A stretch of 42,663 bases of DNA from Hellea sp. (GTDB lineage Bacteria; Pseudomonadota; Alphaproteobacteria; Caulobacterales; Maricaulaceae): contig JAHDEZ010000023.1 in NCBI GenBank assembly GCA_020628425.1, positions 1 to 42,663 on the forward strand. Reading direction: 5' to 3'. The position numbers and the translations under genes are program-made. Positions 16,438 through 24,586 of the stretch are shown one piece after another (within the stretch, counting starts at the first letter, position 1; every line of letters begins with the position of its first letter). The notes under the pieces are model-generated. The model did not search any database and had not been told where the DNA came from. It worked only from the letters and a program-made list of their open reading frames with translations.

Positions 16438-17318
16438 TGCGTTTTTTGATTTTAACAGGGCTGGCAATTTTAGCCTCCGGCTGCGCCAGTGGAGTGAATT
16501 ATACGCCCGTTAACATCGAGCCGGTTCAGCATATTAAGTCTGCCCCCTTTGACGCAGAGGCGACATTGGCTGACGCTCAGACAAAATTTGAAGCCGAGAA
16601 CTATCGCGGCGCCCTCGAAGACTTTCTTAAAGTCAGTGCCTATGAACCAGGTCGGCAAGACTCCCGCCTTGGTGTTGCGAACAGCTATCTGGCACTGGGA
16701 TATTATGAAAGGGCGGCTCGTATATTCTGGCATCCGGATCCTGTTTGGACCGATGGCGATTATGCGAATGATGTTGCGCTAGGGAAAACACTGTCCGGGA
16801 TTTACACAGGTCGGTATGACAATATCGAAACCGCTATTAATGACGGCATGACACTTGAGCCCAATGACGCCCGGCTTTGGAATGCCAAAGGTCGTTGGCA
16901 TGACGGACGCGGGGAATGGATGGATGCTCTTTCCTGTTACGTTGCAGCTATGGAGCTCGGGCAGTCGCGTTCAGGCACCATCAATAATATGGGCATGTCA
17001 CTCTTGATGCAGGGACGTCAGATTGAAGCTGAAGAAAAATTTGCGCAGGCTGTTGATCTGAGCCCCGACACAGAAATTTATGATAACAATCTCAGAATGG
17101 TTTATATTCTTAAGGGAGACTTGACACAGGCTCTGGACGATATTTCTGACAAGCGCGCTGCCAATATCCTAAATGATGCGGGCTATGTGGCTTACAATAG
17201 AGGTAATTTCAGCAAAGCTGAAACGCTGTTTTCAAAAGCTCTGGATCTGTCGCCCGTCTTTCATGCCGATGCACAGGCCAATCTCGACCGTCTGAGAGCA
17301 GAAACAGCAACGCCTTAG
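16437..17318 (+). CDS. tadD: TPR lipoprotein, TadD-like
   Basis: This 293-residue protein has a lipoprotein signal (lipobox ASGC, Cys16) and tetratricopeptide-type helical repeats from about 40 to 285. They include FEAENYRGALEDFLKVSAYEPG, SGTINNMGMSLLMQGRQIEAEEKF and RGNFSKAETLFSKALDLSP. TadD proteins occur at this place in Tad loci and are thought to assist secretin assembly. It closes the operon. Its stop overlaps the convergent gene's stop by 4 nt, and no terminator hairpin fits between them. Confidence 0.85.
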   Translation: MRFLILTGLAILASGCASGVNYTPVNIEPVQHIKSAPFDAEATLADAQTKFEAENYRGALEDFLKVSAYEPGRQDSRLGVANSYLALGYYERAARIFWHPDPVWTDGDYANDVALGKTLSGIYTGRYDNIETAINDGMTLEPNDARLWNAKGRWHDGRGEWMDALSCYVAAMELGQSRSGTINNMGMSLLMQGRQIEAEEKFAQAVDLSPDTEIYDNNLRMVYILKGDLTQALDDISDKRAANILNDAGYVAYNRGNFSKAETLFSKALDLSPVFHADAQANLDRLRAETATP

Positions 17319-18784
17319 AAACGGCCAATCGTTTTAAAGCCGCCTTTATTTCGGCCCGAAGATGACCGCCCGGAAGATCGGGGCAGAGAAATGCGCGGCA
17401 TACGCGGGATGGATGTTCGCACCCGCGGGCTACGGGAGCGGCGGGATGAGCGCGGAAGTCTTAAGCCTTCTGTCCAGTCGATCCCACCAAAATCATTATC
17501 GGAATAACGTCGTGTTGTGCGCTGCGCCCGTTCGATTTGCCGCCATAGACTGTCCCCGTCCATAGCGCCCGCAAGAACCCGTATCAACAACTCGCCCACC
17601 ATTTGACCGTCAATAACCGAGGACGGTGCGTCATAGCGCCGGGATTTGAAGCGACGCCGAATTTCTTCCAGTTCCTTGAGGCTCCGCTCATATTTTTTGA
17701 TAAGATTTTTGGCTTCCTTTTGGTCATCTTCCAGGGCATCGGCGGCGCGGGCTAGCTCCAGAATTTCTTCAATAGCTTGATCGTCCTTGCGAGAGGTCGT
17801 CTGGGCCGCCAGTCGCTTAAGATCTGAGAACTTAACCCTGCGAAGGGCATCGGATAGAATATCTGTTGCTTCGCGGTAAGGCCCGGTCTCGCCCGCAGAC
17901 AGGCGCTGATATTCAACACGTAATTCTTCATAATCACGTTCGGCGCCAGCAATTTTTTCATCAACTTTTTCGAGTGTCGTTTGCGCTTTCAAAGAGGCTT
18001 TGTGCAGAGCTGTCACGCCTTTCTTTTCCAGAATATCAGCTTCGAGAGCCTCAAGCTCTGCCCGGCTTTCCAGAACACTGTCTTCGAGGGATTTAACATG
18101 GTTTTCGAGACGTCGCGGGATATCCGTAAGCCGTCGATAATTTTCTGCGGCCTCCCTGTAATTCACAAGTCTCGCCACCCAGCCATCAAGCAATTTTGTC
18201 AGAAACCAACCTTTGGACTCTTTGGTTCCGTAGCGGCGTTTATGCAGATAGTTGAAAAATGGGTCGCTGCGGTAGGGTCGGCCTTTTTCCTGTTCACCGG
18301 CCCGCGCCAGGTCCAGTTTCTCACTGGCCCGAATGACCATGCTTTCAGCCTTTTCAACCCGGTCCAGTGCCGCCATGTATCCCAGGTCTTTTAGAATTTC
18401 TTTCTCTGCTACTGCGACGGCTTTGTCATAAGTGTCGACCGCTTTATTAACGTCCTTTTCCTTGTCACGTCGCTCTTTTTCGAGAGTTTCAATTTTAACC
18501 ACGGCCTTGTCGAGTTTCTTGCCGTGAGAGGTCTCAACTTTGTCATGTTCCGCTAAGAGCTTTTCAGCTTTTCGGTCCACATATCCCAGCTCACCGCCTT
18601 CGTTGTTTTCCAAAAGTTCCAGGCGTTCTTTGGCAATATTGTCATAGGCCGCCGATTGCTGACGTTTCAGATCGACTAAATCTTCCGCCGCTCGTTTAGG
18701 CAGGACGGAGGCCTCGCTCACGGCCTTTCGAGCCCGCGCAATGGCCGTATCGATTTCGTGGAGTGTCTGTAAGCCGCTCTTCAT
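17315..18784 (-). CDS. Long coiled-coil protein with an Arg/Ser-rich tail
   Basis: I cannot assign a function. The 489 residues are almost entirely charged helix with heptad-like spacing (about 5-150, 200-300 and 320-400), so long coiled coils are expected. There is no signal peptide or membrane span. Near residue 160 a short non-coiled island (PYRSDPFFNYLHKRRYGTK) interrupts the helix. The last 49 residues (441-489) hold 13 Arg and 11 Ser in RS/RSP-like steps and no acidic residue. They could bind nucleic acid, phospholipid or an acidic partner. The start directly follows the stop of the upstream membrane-protein gene (TAGATG), a strong sign that the two products are made and work together. 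It is convergent with the Tad operon. Confidence 0.8.
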   Translation of the reverse strand: MKSGLQTLHEIDTAIARARKAVSEASVLPKRAAEDLVDLKRQQSAAYDNIAKERLELLENNEGGELGYVDRKAEKLLAEHDKVETSHGKKLDKAVVKIETLEKERRDKEKDVNKAVDTYDKAVAVAEKEILKDLGYMAALDRVEKAESMVIRASEKLDLARAGEQEKGRPYRSDPFFNYLHKRRYGTKESKGWFLTKLLDGWVARLVNYREAAENYRRLTDIPRRLENHVKSLEDSVLESRAELEALEADILEKKGVTALHKASLKAQTTLEKVDEKIAGAERDYEELRVEYQRLSAGETGPYREATDILSDALRRVKFSDLKRLAAQTTSRKDDQAIEEILELARAADALEDDQKEAKNLIKKYERSLKELEEIRRRFKSRRYDAPSSVIDGQMVGELLIRVLAGAMDGDSLWRQIERAQRTTRRYSDNDFGGIDWTEGLRLPRSSRRSRSPRVRTSIPRMPRISLPRSSGRSSSGRNKGGFKTIGRF

Positions 18785-19774
18785 CTACCAGTCCAAAATG
18801 GCTCCGCCATCCGTATCAATGGCATATTCAGGTTCAAGGTAGCCCCGTCGCTTGCGACCAACATCTGCGTTTTGAACAATAAAGTCGTCAAGTTTGTCAT
18901 TAATGATCCGGTCAAAATCTTGTTTGGAAACGCGGACGCCCCAGCTTTTAGTCACCCGGGTCAGGTCTTCTTCTTCGCTGGAAATCTGCACGTCGGCAAT
19001 GTCACCGGATGGAGTCACACCCTCGACGATAATGTAGTAATTGCGCACATCTTGAGAACCGCGATTATTATGGCGGATAATGCCTGTGTCGCGCCCGTCA
19101 CGGAAAACGACCCGAACAGTGTAAACCTGATTGAGTGTACTTGAGAAAGTCTCAAGAGCTTCGACACTGGCTTCTGCGCGTCTGGCATTTCCGGTGTCTA
19201 CGGCGCTTAGTGCGGCACCCTTTAATTCCTGTGCCCGCTCACGCAATGCGTTTGAGGCCGCTGCATCGGAAGCCGATGCGAAAGCTTTGTCAATTCTGGC
19301 CGGGTAGTCTTTGGTCAGCAGTGTTTCGATTTTCTGAGCTTCCAGCCGGGCGGGTCGTTCAAAGGCGAAATGATTGATAGCCACAGCAGAGGAGATTATT
19401 GCCAGCACTGTCAACAGCAGAGGCCCCCATTTACCGCGATTGATATAGACCTTCGCCAACCACGTGCCAAAGCTCTTTTTCGGAGGCTCATAGGCGAATC
19501 TTTGCTCTTCAAGTGCCATGACCCCGTCCATGAGAACATCGTCAGGGACGGAAATACCTTGAGCTTTATATATATCTCTGAGACGGGAAATCAGGGCTTC
19601 GCGTCGGTCTTCACTGTTGAGTTCTTTTTCGACCATGAGGCGTTCATGACGAAGCGTATCCACCACATCCATGGCGAGCATCACGTCATCAAGTTTTTCC
19701 TCAGATGTCGTCAGGCGGGCCTGAGAGGCTTCTAACTCTTGCTCGGCTTTCAGAATATCCTGGGTGCTTACCAT
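18785..19774 (-). CDS. Single-span membrane protein, DUF6384-like
   Basis: This 329-residue protein has three parts. A cytosolic helical N-terminus (1-100) includes a coiled coil. One membrane span lies at about 117-136 (WGPLLLTVLAIISSAVAIN). A C-terminal domain (137-329) begins with a further helix (about 140-205) and then a beta-rich part (YTVRVVFRDGRDTG onward) ending in ...GGAILDW. The layout resembles proteins annotated DUF6384; I base this on memory of the family's look, not a search. No substrate or enzyme motif is visible. It abuts the downstream coiled-coil gene with no spacer. It lies 52 nt after the DUF11 gene, with no clear ribosome site. Confidence 0.75.
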   Translation of the reverse strand: MVSTQDILKAEQELEASQARLTTSEEKLDDVMLAMDVVDTLRHERLMVEKELNSEDRREALISRLRDIYKAQGISVPDDVLMDGVMALEEQRFAYEPPKKSFGTWLAKVYINRGKWGPLLLTVLAIISSAVAINHFAFERPARLEAQKIETLLTKDYPARIDKAFASASDAAASNALRERAQELKGAALSAVDTGNARRAEASVEALETFSSTLNQVYTVRVVFRDGRDTGIIRHNNRGSQDVRNYYIIVEGVTPSGDIADVQISSEEEDLTRVTKSWGVRVSKQDFDRIINDKLDDFIVQNADVGRKRRGYLEPEYAIDTDGGAILDW

Positions 19775-19826
19775 GTCTGAGACATAGGATTTAGAAGATG
19801 ACGGCGCAAGCCATCAATCTGCTCTC

Positions 19827-21491
19827 TTAGAGGATTTTTGCACGAAAGGTGATAGCGAAACCCGGATCAGGATCCCCATAAGTCAAGACGCCTTTGGGAT
19901 TGAAACAGATATATGTGACATTGGAATCGTAACTGCCCACAGGCGTGTAATTGCAATCAGCGAAGCTGGCCGGTTTCGCCGTCAGATTTGAAAATCTGAT
20001 ATCAGTGGCTTCATCAAAATTAAGGGCTGCCCCATTACTTTGTGTGAAAATAATAGAACCGGTTTCGGGGCCGCCGTCGTCTATATCACCTGTAAAATAG
20101 GCTACTTCCGGCGGCATGGCATCGATAAGGACAATAGAGTCCGGATGCGTATCTCCAAATCCGACATTCTGAATAGAAAACGTGTAGAGGACATCTTCAC
20201 CCGGAATGGCATAGAGTCCATTTGCATTCGGGTCATACATGGCCATAGATTTATGACCCGCAAGCCGTGTCGGCAGGGCATAGCTGTTATTAACAACCAC
20301 AGGGGTTGTGACCTGGAGCGAGCTGCTATTGGCCGTATTATCAATGCGGCCTGTGTCAAAATCCGCTGTCAAAATGGTATAGGTGCCTGTCAGTTGGCAG
20401 GTTTCGCCAGGCGCCACTGTTGGGCAGGTCGTAGAAGACGGCGTGATGAGCGGATCTTGAACCAGAACATTTGACTGCGTTACTGTGCCGTCATTGGTCG
20501 ACGTTACTATATAGGTCAGCGTGTCACCAGCAGAGGCGTCACCACTACCGTCTATATCATTTAAAGTCGGGTCGGGTTTGTCGGCCGTTAAGCTCGCAAA
20601 GGCCACATCGTCATTGGTAATCGTGCAGGTGGCGCGATGACCTTGAGCGAGGGTGACACTGCCACTATCCGGCGCCGTATTATTCATTGTGCCAAGGTCG
20701 CAACTCCAACTGCCCTCCGCATATTCACGCGACAGAAACTCGGTCAAGGAAAACGTTCCAGCCACCAAGGGCTGCAGGCGGTTGGAGGTATAAACTGTTT
20801 GGGTGCCTGATGTAGTTCCGCCATCAAAAGTTAAAGCGCCGGCAGACGTTTGAATGTCAAAGAAATCAATGTCTTTGTTGACGGGCTCCACTTCATCATT
20901 GATCACTGTTTTCACAATTTGCAGGGAGGTCGTCAACGGAAGTGTCAGGCGATTGGAATAGGCGCATTTAGGGCCATTAATGCGCGTGGGCAGCCCTTTG
21001 CCGGCCCTGCTGGCATTGTAACCAACAATAAATCTAAATCCAGGATTATCATCAATCTGACCATCTCCATCACCGTCACAGGGAATACCTATGGCATCAA
21101 CTATCACAGTCGGGGAAACGGCCCCGGTCGAACTCATATCGCCCTTGTCATTTTCACCGTCCAAATCTTGGAACGGGTCATCGCCGCCTACGCGCATGTC
21201 CGAAAAAAAGTCTTGCAAGAAAACGACATCATCATCTGAAACCATACCCAACAAGATGTCGTACCGACTATTCGCATTCTGTGTGTAGGTTACATTATAC
21301 CGAATGGTCGCCGTATCTGTTGGCATCATACATTGTTGTGAAAGCGCGAATGTCTGATCGGCGATCGCAACAATATTGGCGTCATTAGCCGTGCAATTCG
21401 GGGCATTATAAGGCGTTTGCGCAAAGGCGCTCACAGGCAAAAGGATAGCCCCGAGACTTGAAAATATACGATATCGCCAAACTGTTTTCAT
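19827..21491 (-). CDS. Exported DUF11-repeat protein
   Basis: This protein is 554 residues long from the ATG at 21491, which gives a clean Sec signal (MKTVWRYRIFSSLGAILLP, cut near AFAQ). An upstream TTG at 21521 would add ten residues and spoil it. The mature protein is beta-rich. An N-terminal part of about 180 residues has paired cysteines and acidic DGDGDGQIDD, a possible calcium loop. A prealbumin-like or SpaA-like segment follows. DUF11-type repeats come next (SAGDTLTYIVTSTNDGTVTQ; PGEDVLYTFSIQNVGFGDTH). Such proteins are usually cell-surface or secreted adhesins or stalk proteins. It sits between genes of an otherwise cytoplasmic and membrane set, behind a terminator, so it may be an insertion into that set. 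Confidence 0.8.
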   Translation of the reverse strand: MKTVWRYRIFSSLGAILLPVSAFAQTPYNAPNCTANDANIVAIADQTFALSQQCMMPTDTATIRYNVTYTQNANSRYDILLGMVSDDDVVFLQDFFSDMRVGGDDPFQDLDGENDKGDMSSTGAVSPTVIVDAIGIPCDGDGDGQIDDNPGFRFIVGYNASRAGKGLPTRINGPKCAYSNRLTLPLTTSLQIVKTVINDEVEPVNKDIDFFDIQTSAGALTFDGGTTSGTQTVYTSNRLQPLVAGTFSLTEFLSREYAEGSWSCDLGTMNNTAPDSGSVTLAQGHRATCTITNDDVAFASLTADKPDPTLNDIDGSGDASAGDTLTYIVTSTNDGTVTQSNVLVQDPLITPSSTTCPTVAPGETCQLTGTYTILTADFDTGRIDNTANSSSLQVTTPVVVNNSYALPTRLAGHKSMAMYDPNANGLYAIPGEDVLYTFSIQNVGFGDTHPDSIVLIDAMPPEVAYFTGDIDDGGPETGSIIFTQSNGAALNFDEATDIRFSNLTAKPASFADCNYTPVGSYDSNVTYICFNPKGVLTYGDPDPGFAITFRAKIL

Positions 21492-21554
21492 ATCGAAAAT
21501 TGCGCCCAACTTCCCACTCAAGTTATGTCAGGCAAATTTTTAACAGAAAGTCTT

Positions 21555-21584
21555 AAAAATTAATCACTTCGAAGATTAATTTTT
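21555..21584 (-). terminator. AT-rich symmetric intrinsic terminator
   Basis: AAAAATTAATC (21555-21565) and GATTAATTTTT (21574-21584) are perfect 11-bp inverted repeats with loop acttcgaa. The stem begins with A5 and ends with T5 on both strands, so it could act in either direction. It lies 3 nt past the stop codon at 21587 of the 390-residue gene and should end that transcript. The stem is unusually AT-rich, so efficiency is uncertain. Confidence 0.65.
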
Positions 21585-21586
21585 CG

Positions 21587-22759
21587 TTATTCGAGTAAAA
21601 GCGTCTGTGAAGCGCCGGTTTCGGCCAGTTTCGCCAGTCTTCGCTTGCCATCTTCGACAATTACCCGGATTTCTTTTGAATTTTCAGTGGCAAGATTACG
21701 CATTTCAGCGATGATTTCCTGGCTGCGTTCCTGATAAGATATGACAGAGTCCAGCAATTTTTTGACGGCGGCTGCAGAAACAGTCGGACCATATCCGGAC
21801 CTAACGGCAGCTTCTTGAACTTTGTCACCGACTTCAGCCAGGACTTCCAGGCTTTCATTCATACCTTTTTTCATGGCTTCCAGCGTTTGGGTACTCTCGT
21901 GCAGACCGTGCATGCCGGTAAGGGTCGCCGACAGGGCCGTCAAAACGACTTCATTGGTTGAGAAGAATGAAATGCTCTGAGCGTAGACCCGTTCTTTGGC
22001 ATTTTTGGTTTGAACCAGCCTGGCCATCACAACCTCGGACGTATTGTAACCCACGGTCAGATTATCAGACAGGTCTTTGGCGATCTGATAGCGTTTATCC
22101 GATGTTTGGAGCCCGCGGAGTTTTTCGTCCCGGTCCAGTTCCAGCTGAGCGCGCCGGGTCTTGTCCTCACCCGTAAAGGCATCAACGGCCGCCACAGCAG
22201 CGTTCACATCGGTTTTTGCATCTTCCAATTCGCCTTCAGCTTTCTTTAGCACGTCAAAGGACAACACTTCAGCGTTTTTCATGGCACCTCTGAAGTCCAT
22301 ATAAGCTTCGAGGATAAGCTGTTCACGTTCGATCTGATCGGACGTGTCTTGGGTTACATCCTTGTAGAGGTCTTTAATTTTATCAAACCGGTCAGCAATC
22401 GTACCACGGCGCAACTTCATCCAGAAATTTGAGATTTTTTCCATCGTATTGACCTTGCCATCGGCATATTGGTCTACGAGGGCTTTTGTATCGTCGCGGA
22501 TGGAATTAAAGGCTACAGTGATACCCTCATATCTGTCTGCAACTTTGATACCCGATACTTGCTCACGGACCACTTCATTAAAGTAAGAGGCTTGATTAAG
22601 TGTGCGGGCAATGGCTGTGACTTTGGCTTCGTCCAGATCTGAGATTTGATCCAATAATGTGACGACGGGAACTGGATCACTTTCGCCTTTCAGCAGACCA
22701 AGTTCACGCAGGCCGCTCAGGGCCTTATCCAGATATTGTAGTGTGCTGAGTTTTGCCAT
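21587..22759 (-). CDS. Conserved helical cytosolic protein, TelA-like
   Basis: This 390-residue, almost all-alpha protein has no signal peptide or membrane segment. The phrasing (KVTAIARTLNQASYFNEVV, NTMEKISNFWMKLRRG, VGYNTSEVVMARLVQTKNA, GLHESTQTLEAMKKG) looks strongly conserved. It matches my recollection of a family misleadingly annotated 'cell surface protein', with a layout like TelA-type toxic-anion-resistance proteins. No catalytic motif is visible. An AGAGGGG ribosome site and its own promoter (22804-22832) lie upstream and a terminator downstream, so it can be transcribed alone. It is followed on the same strand by the DUF11, membrane and coiled-coil genes. A role in envelope or chromosome-associated stress is possible but not shown. 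Confidence 0.8.
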   Translation of the reverse strand: MAKLSTLQYLDKALSGLRELGLLKGESDPVPVVTLLDQISDLDEAKVTAIARTLNQASYFNEVVREQVSGIKVADRYEGITVAFNSIRDDTKALVDQYADGKVNTMEKISNFWMKLRRGTIADRFDKIKDLYKDVTQDTSDQIEREQLILEAYMDFRGAMKNAEVLSFDVLKKAEGELEDAKTDVNAAVAAVDAFTGEDKTRRAQLELDRDEKLRGLQTSDKRYQIAKDLSDNLTVGYNTSEVVMARLVQTKNAKERVYAQSISFFSTNEVVLTALSATLTGMHGLHESTQTLEAMKKGMNESLEVLAEVGDKVQEAAVRSGYGPTVSAAAVKKLLDSVISYQERSQEIIAEMRNLATENSKEIRVIVEDGKRRLAKLAETGASQTLLLE

Positions 22760-22803
22760 TTTACCCCTCTTCTCGATTCGACGGCTGATTTGTGTGTATA
22801 CTC

Positions 22804-22832
22804 GTTATAGGTAGCGGATATTGTTTGGGCAA
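22804..22832 (-). promoter_or_regulatory. Sigma-70-type promoter for the 390-residue gene
   Basis: On the minus strand TTGCCC (22832-22827), a 17-nt spacer and TATAAC (22809-22804) match the -35/-10 consensus and spacing. A start point near 22797 would give a leader of about 38 nt, ending in AGAGGGG and the ATG at 22759. It begins 15 nt after the pabBC stop codon, so this gene is uncoupled from the metabolic genes upstream. Confidence 0.6.
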
Positions 22833-22846
22833 TAAGTGGCTGGTGA

Positions 22847-24586
22847 TTAATGCAGTTCCCAATCGACAAATTTTGCGGCCATAAGCCCTCGGAGCGAATT
22901 TCCGACAAACACAGAATCAGCATGTTGAAGGTCCTGAATTGTCAGAACGGCCTGTCTAACGTCGCCGCGCTCGATCATGACCGCGCGTTGCACGCCTGGC
23001 AATAATCCTGATGACAAATGCGGGGTGATTAATTCACCAGCGATTTCGACAAAAATATTGGTAAAACTTCCTTCGCAAATCTCGCCCTCCGGATTTAAGA
23101 ATATAATCTCCTGGCAACCGGTTTTATCGGCGACCCGCCGCCGCTCGCTTTCGTAGAAATCACGGGCGAGAACTTTGTGTCGAAACTCTTGGACGCCGAG
23201 GCTCAGGGCGTGTTTGGACAATGCGATTTTTACGGGGGTTTTGATGTCTATTAGGTCCTCATGCTCTACGGATAACATGCCGTTTTCACTCAGGATTAAT
23301 CGGCATTTCTGGGCATTATTTCCGGATATTTTTTGCACCTCTTTTTGCAAAGCAAGTTCATCATATGGATAGCCCAACATACGGGCGCTATTGGCGAGGC
23401 GGGCGAAATGATGTTTACGGTTGCGAATGCCCGTTTCAGCTTCCCAGCGAAAGGTTTCTACAAGGCTTGGAATATCGGACAGAACTTTGGCTTTGAGCAA
23501 GCATTCCTCATATTCCGCCCGCCCGTCGCTATCCAGTACCACGCCGCTGCCCACGTGATAGATCAATTTCCCCTCATCGATCATGGCTGTGCGAATGCCG
23601 ACATTAAAGCAGGCCTGTCCGTCTGGATCCATGTAACCGATAGCGCCGCAATAAGGCCCGCGCGGCCCAACTTCGAGCTCGTGAATGATTTCCATGGCCC
23701 TTATTTTGGGCGCGCCGGTAACAGAGCCACAAGGAAACAGGCTTTTGAACAGGCGAGTGACCGTGATGTCGTCGGACAGGTGCGCCGTCACCGTCGACGT
23801 CATCTGGTGCAGTGTAGGGTAGGTCTCGAGGGCAAAGAGGTGAGGAACTTGGACGCTCCCTTTCTCCGCCAGACGCGATAAGTCATTTCGCAGGAGATCG
23901 ACAATCATCAGGTTTTCTGCCTGCGATTTGCTGTCTTTGCTCATGTCATCCCTCAATTTCCGGTCAGCGTCGGGATCAGGTAGGCGTTTCACCGTTCCTT
24001 TCATGGGACGCATGGTAATTTGCCGGTTTTCGGTTTCAAAGAACAGTTCTGGGGAAAAGGTCACAATATCAGGGCCTTCTCCTAATGCAATTACGCCCCC
24101 ATAATGCACAGGTTGGCGGGCCCGCAGCGTATCATAAAGGCCAAGCGAGGATCCTTTAAACGCTGAGGTGAGGGGGAATGTAAGATTAATCTGATAAACA
24201 TCACCCGCGCGGATATAGTCTAAAACCCTGTTAAAACGATCCACATAGTCGGCCTCGCTCCAGGCCGGTGACAGATTAAGTCTTGGAACCGTTTCGTCCG
24301 GTACGTTCGGATAGTCGGGGGACCAATTCTCAAACACACCCATCAGGCATAAGGGCGCGTCCCCGTCTTTTACCAGTCCCGCAAGTTTGGACTCCAATAG
24401 GAGACCGGCCTCATAAGACAGATAGCCTGCCAGAAAACGGCCTTCATCCAGGTGGGCCTGAATTTTTCGCAAAGCGCCTTCCAGTTCCGTCGGGTTGCGT
24501 GCGCAGATGATTTCTAATGGGTTTTCGTAGAGGCGCGCACGGCCCTTGAGCTGGTCGTCCAGCAATATAAAAGGTACTGTCGGCAT
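22847..24586 (-). CDS. pabB: Aminodeoxychorismate synthase component I fused to aminodeoxychorismate lyase (PabB-PabC)
   Basis: This 579-residue bifunctional enzyme serves 4-aminobenzoate (folate) synthesis. Residues about 80-345 are the chorismate-binding domain, with PMKGTVKR, MIVDLLRNDLSR, CGSVTGAPKIRAMEII and GPYCGAIGYM. PMKGTVKR carries the Lys typical of aminodeoxychorismate synthases. Residues about 370-579 are a class IV aminotransferase/lyase domain with HKVLARDFYESER (likely PLP lysine) and EICEGSFTNIFVE. Fusions of this type are common in alphaproteobacteria. The glutamine amidotransferase PabA is not in the window. The start shares one base with the pxpC stop (TAATG), so it is translated from the same mRNA as the pxp genes. 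Confidence 0.93.
   Translation of the reverse strand: MPTVPFILLDDQLKGRARLYENPLEIICARNPTELEGALRKIQAHLDEGRFLAGYLSYEAGLLLESKLAGLVKDGDAPLCLMGVFENWSPDYPNVPDETVPRLNLSPAWSEADYVDRFNRVLDYIRAGDVYQINLTFPLTSAFKGSSLGLYDTLRARQPVHYGGVIALGEGPDIVTFSPELFFETENRQITMRPMKGTVKRLPDPDADRKLRDDMSKDSKSQAENLMIVDLLRNDLSRLAEKGSVQVPHLFALETYPTLHQMTSTVTAHLSDDITVTRLFKSLFPCGSVTGAPKIRAMEIIHELEVGPRGPYCGAIGYMDPDGQACFNVGIRTAMIDEGKLIYHVGSGVVLDSDGRAEYEECLLKAKVLSDIPSLVETFRWEAETGIRNRKHHFARLANSARMLGYPYDELALQKEVQKISGNNAQKCRLILSENGMLSVEHEDLIDIKTPVKIALSKHALSLGVQEFRHKVLARDFYESERRRVADKTGCQEIIFLNPEGEICEGSFTNIFVEIAGELITPHLSSGLLPGVQRAVMIERGDVRQAVLTIQDLQHADSVFVGNSLRGLMAAKFVDWELH

Noticed and set aside
23333-23881. Open frame on the plus strand (182 codons) opposite pabBC
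   Set aside because: It is antisense to the chorismate-binding domain, has no ribosome site and shows no recognisable motif.
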